Part shown: positions 63,545-64,000 of the stretch, piece by piece
Layout: every line of letters begins with the position of its first letter
Numbering within the stretch: the first letter of the stretch is position 1
Assembly: GCA_028281865.1 (NCBI GenBank)
Contig: JANQJB010000045.1
Location: forward strand, 1-64,000
DNA from: Marinagarivorans sp.
GTDB taxonomy: Bacteria; Pseudomonadota; Gammaproteobacteria; Pseudomonadales; Cellvibrionaceae
DNA length: 64,000 nucleotides
Direction: 5' to 3'
The notes under the pieces: model-generated
What the model saw: only the letters and a program-made list of their open reading frames with translations
Told to the model about the DNA's origin: nothing
Databases searched by the model: none
Translations under genes and position numbers: made by a program

Positions 63545-64000
63545 ATGAAAATGTCCCTAAAAGCTAAATTATTGCTTCTGAGTCTACCACCGACGTGTGT
63601 GATATTCGCAATCGTAATTCTCGTTAGCGTTACTATGACAAAACACGATACGAGCTTGTCAAAAATACTCGTCCAAAACGAACTCAGCCAACGCGAAGCT
63701 AACGCCACACTTATATCAATTCTAAATCATCAGAAACACTTATATGCATTAATCGCATCGGAAGAGCGAGTTGATATTCGTCAAAATGCCATTGCCGCTA
63801 TTCGGGCAGGATCTTTACTTGACGAGCAAATTCAGAAATTAACCCAAGCACTTCCCGACAATCCACAAGTCAAGATTCTATCCGAACAAGTAAAAAAAAT
63901 AAGACCAAAACAGATGAAAGTTATTTCATACGCTAAGAAAAATAACGATAGAGAAGCAATGTTAGTCCTCAATGAAATTGGTGCTAAAAGCGACAAAGTA
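63545..64000 (+). CDS. N-terminal part of a membrane sensor, probably a chemoreceptor (cut by window end)
   Basis: An open frame of 152 codons runs from ATG 63545 to the window end; AAAGG precedes the start by 8 bases. The N-terminus MKMSLKAKLLLLSLPPTCVI begins a helix (about 8-29), followed by a largely helical, charged stretch (LIASEERVDIRQNAIAAIRA, LSEQVKKIRPKQMKVISYAK). This start is typical of chemoreceptors or sensor kinases with a periplasmic four-helix domain, like the two NIT receptors nearby. The signalling part is beyond the window, so the class is not certain. Confidence 0.6.
   Translation, partial: MKMSLKAKLLLLSLPPTCVIFAIVILVSVTMTKHDTSLSKILVQNELSQREANATLISILNHQKHLYALIASEERVDIRQNAIAAIRAGSLLDEQIQKLTQALPDNPQVKILSEQVKKIRPKQMKVISYAKKNNDREAMLVLNEIGAKSDKV

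Overview
The window looks like chromosome of a marine, polysaccharide-degrading gammaproteobacterium. It resembles the Cellvibrionaceae group (Saccharophagus/Teredinibacter-like), judged from the base composition, the long poly-serine linkers in exported lipoproteins, a CBM9-like module, a sulfatase, many TonB-dependent receptors and abundant chemoreceptors. That placement is inference; no rRNA or other marker gene is present. I saw no tRNA, rRNA, CRISPR array, prophage or complete insertion sequence.

Layout. 1-2320: a 261-bp near-perfect palindrome, a Tat-exported beta-helix protein (minus strand), and an isolated strong minus-strand terminator. 2.8-15.8 kb: an iron-acquisition island read left to right, probably as two Fur-controlled units. 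The first holds a siderophore receptor, a PepSY membrane protein, a second siderophore receptor and a small secreted protein. The second holds ExbB, ExbD, ExbD, TonB, a haem-type receptor and a PepSY protein fused to a Spy/CpxP-like domain. Receptors import ferric ligands across the outer membrane, ExbB/ExbD/TonB supply energy, and the PepSY proteins are plausible inner-membrane reductases for the imported complexes. 16-18.1 kb: two lipoproteins, a MITE-like element and a Frag1-like membrane protein. 18.3-25.5 kb: a MacAB-like ABC export operon (adaptor, ATPase, two permeases) followed by its own sigma-54 response regulator and histidine kinase, with a well-spaced -24/-12 promoter in front of the adaptor. 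26.2-29.3 kb: a DUF1592-type poly-serine lipoprotein and a DUF1552-type Tat protein.

29.5-42.1 kb (minus strand): an esterase-like phytase-family protein; a Hanks-type kinase with a small beta-barrel-like protein; then an envelope locus made of an Ig-like membrane protein, a 2079-residue PKD-repeat lipoprotein and an LRR plus CBM9-like poly-serine lipoprotein. A divergent lipoprotein (42.5 kb) has an extraordinary signal-peptide leader built from 18-bp tandem repeats. Short 15-18 bp in-frame duplications recur at the ends of secreted-protein genes here (27.99, 33.45, 34.95 and 42.53 kb). 43.6-49.0 kb: housekeeping or accessory genes (two GNAT acetyltransferases, PqiA-like, MATE exporter, YgiQ radical-SAM).

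49.1-58 kb (minus strand): a signalling block with a CheY-like regulator, a CheX-like protein carrying an E-x-x-N motif and a sensor-less mini chemoreceptor, then an MBOAT/SGNH O-acetylation pair, then two NIT-type chemoreceptors. 58.3-62.9 kb: a six-hairpin-like protein, a sulfatase and a three-repeat lipoprotein, consistent with sulfated glycan use. The last 456 bases carry the start of another membrane sensor gene cut by the window edge.
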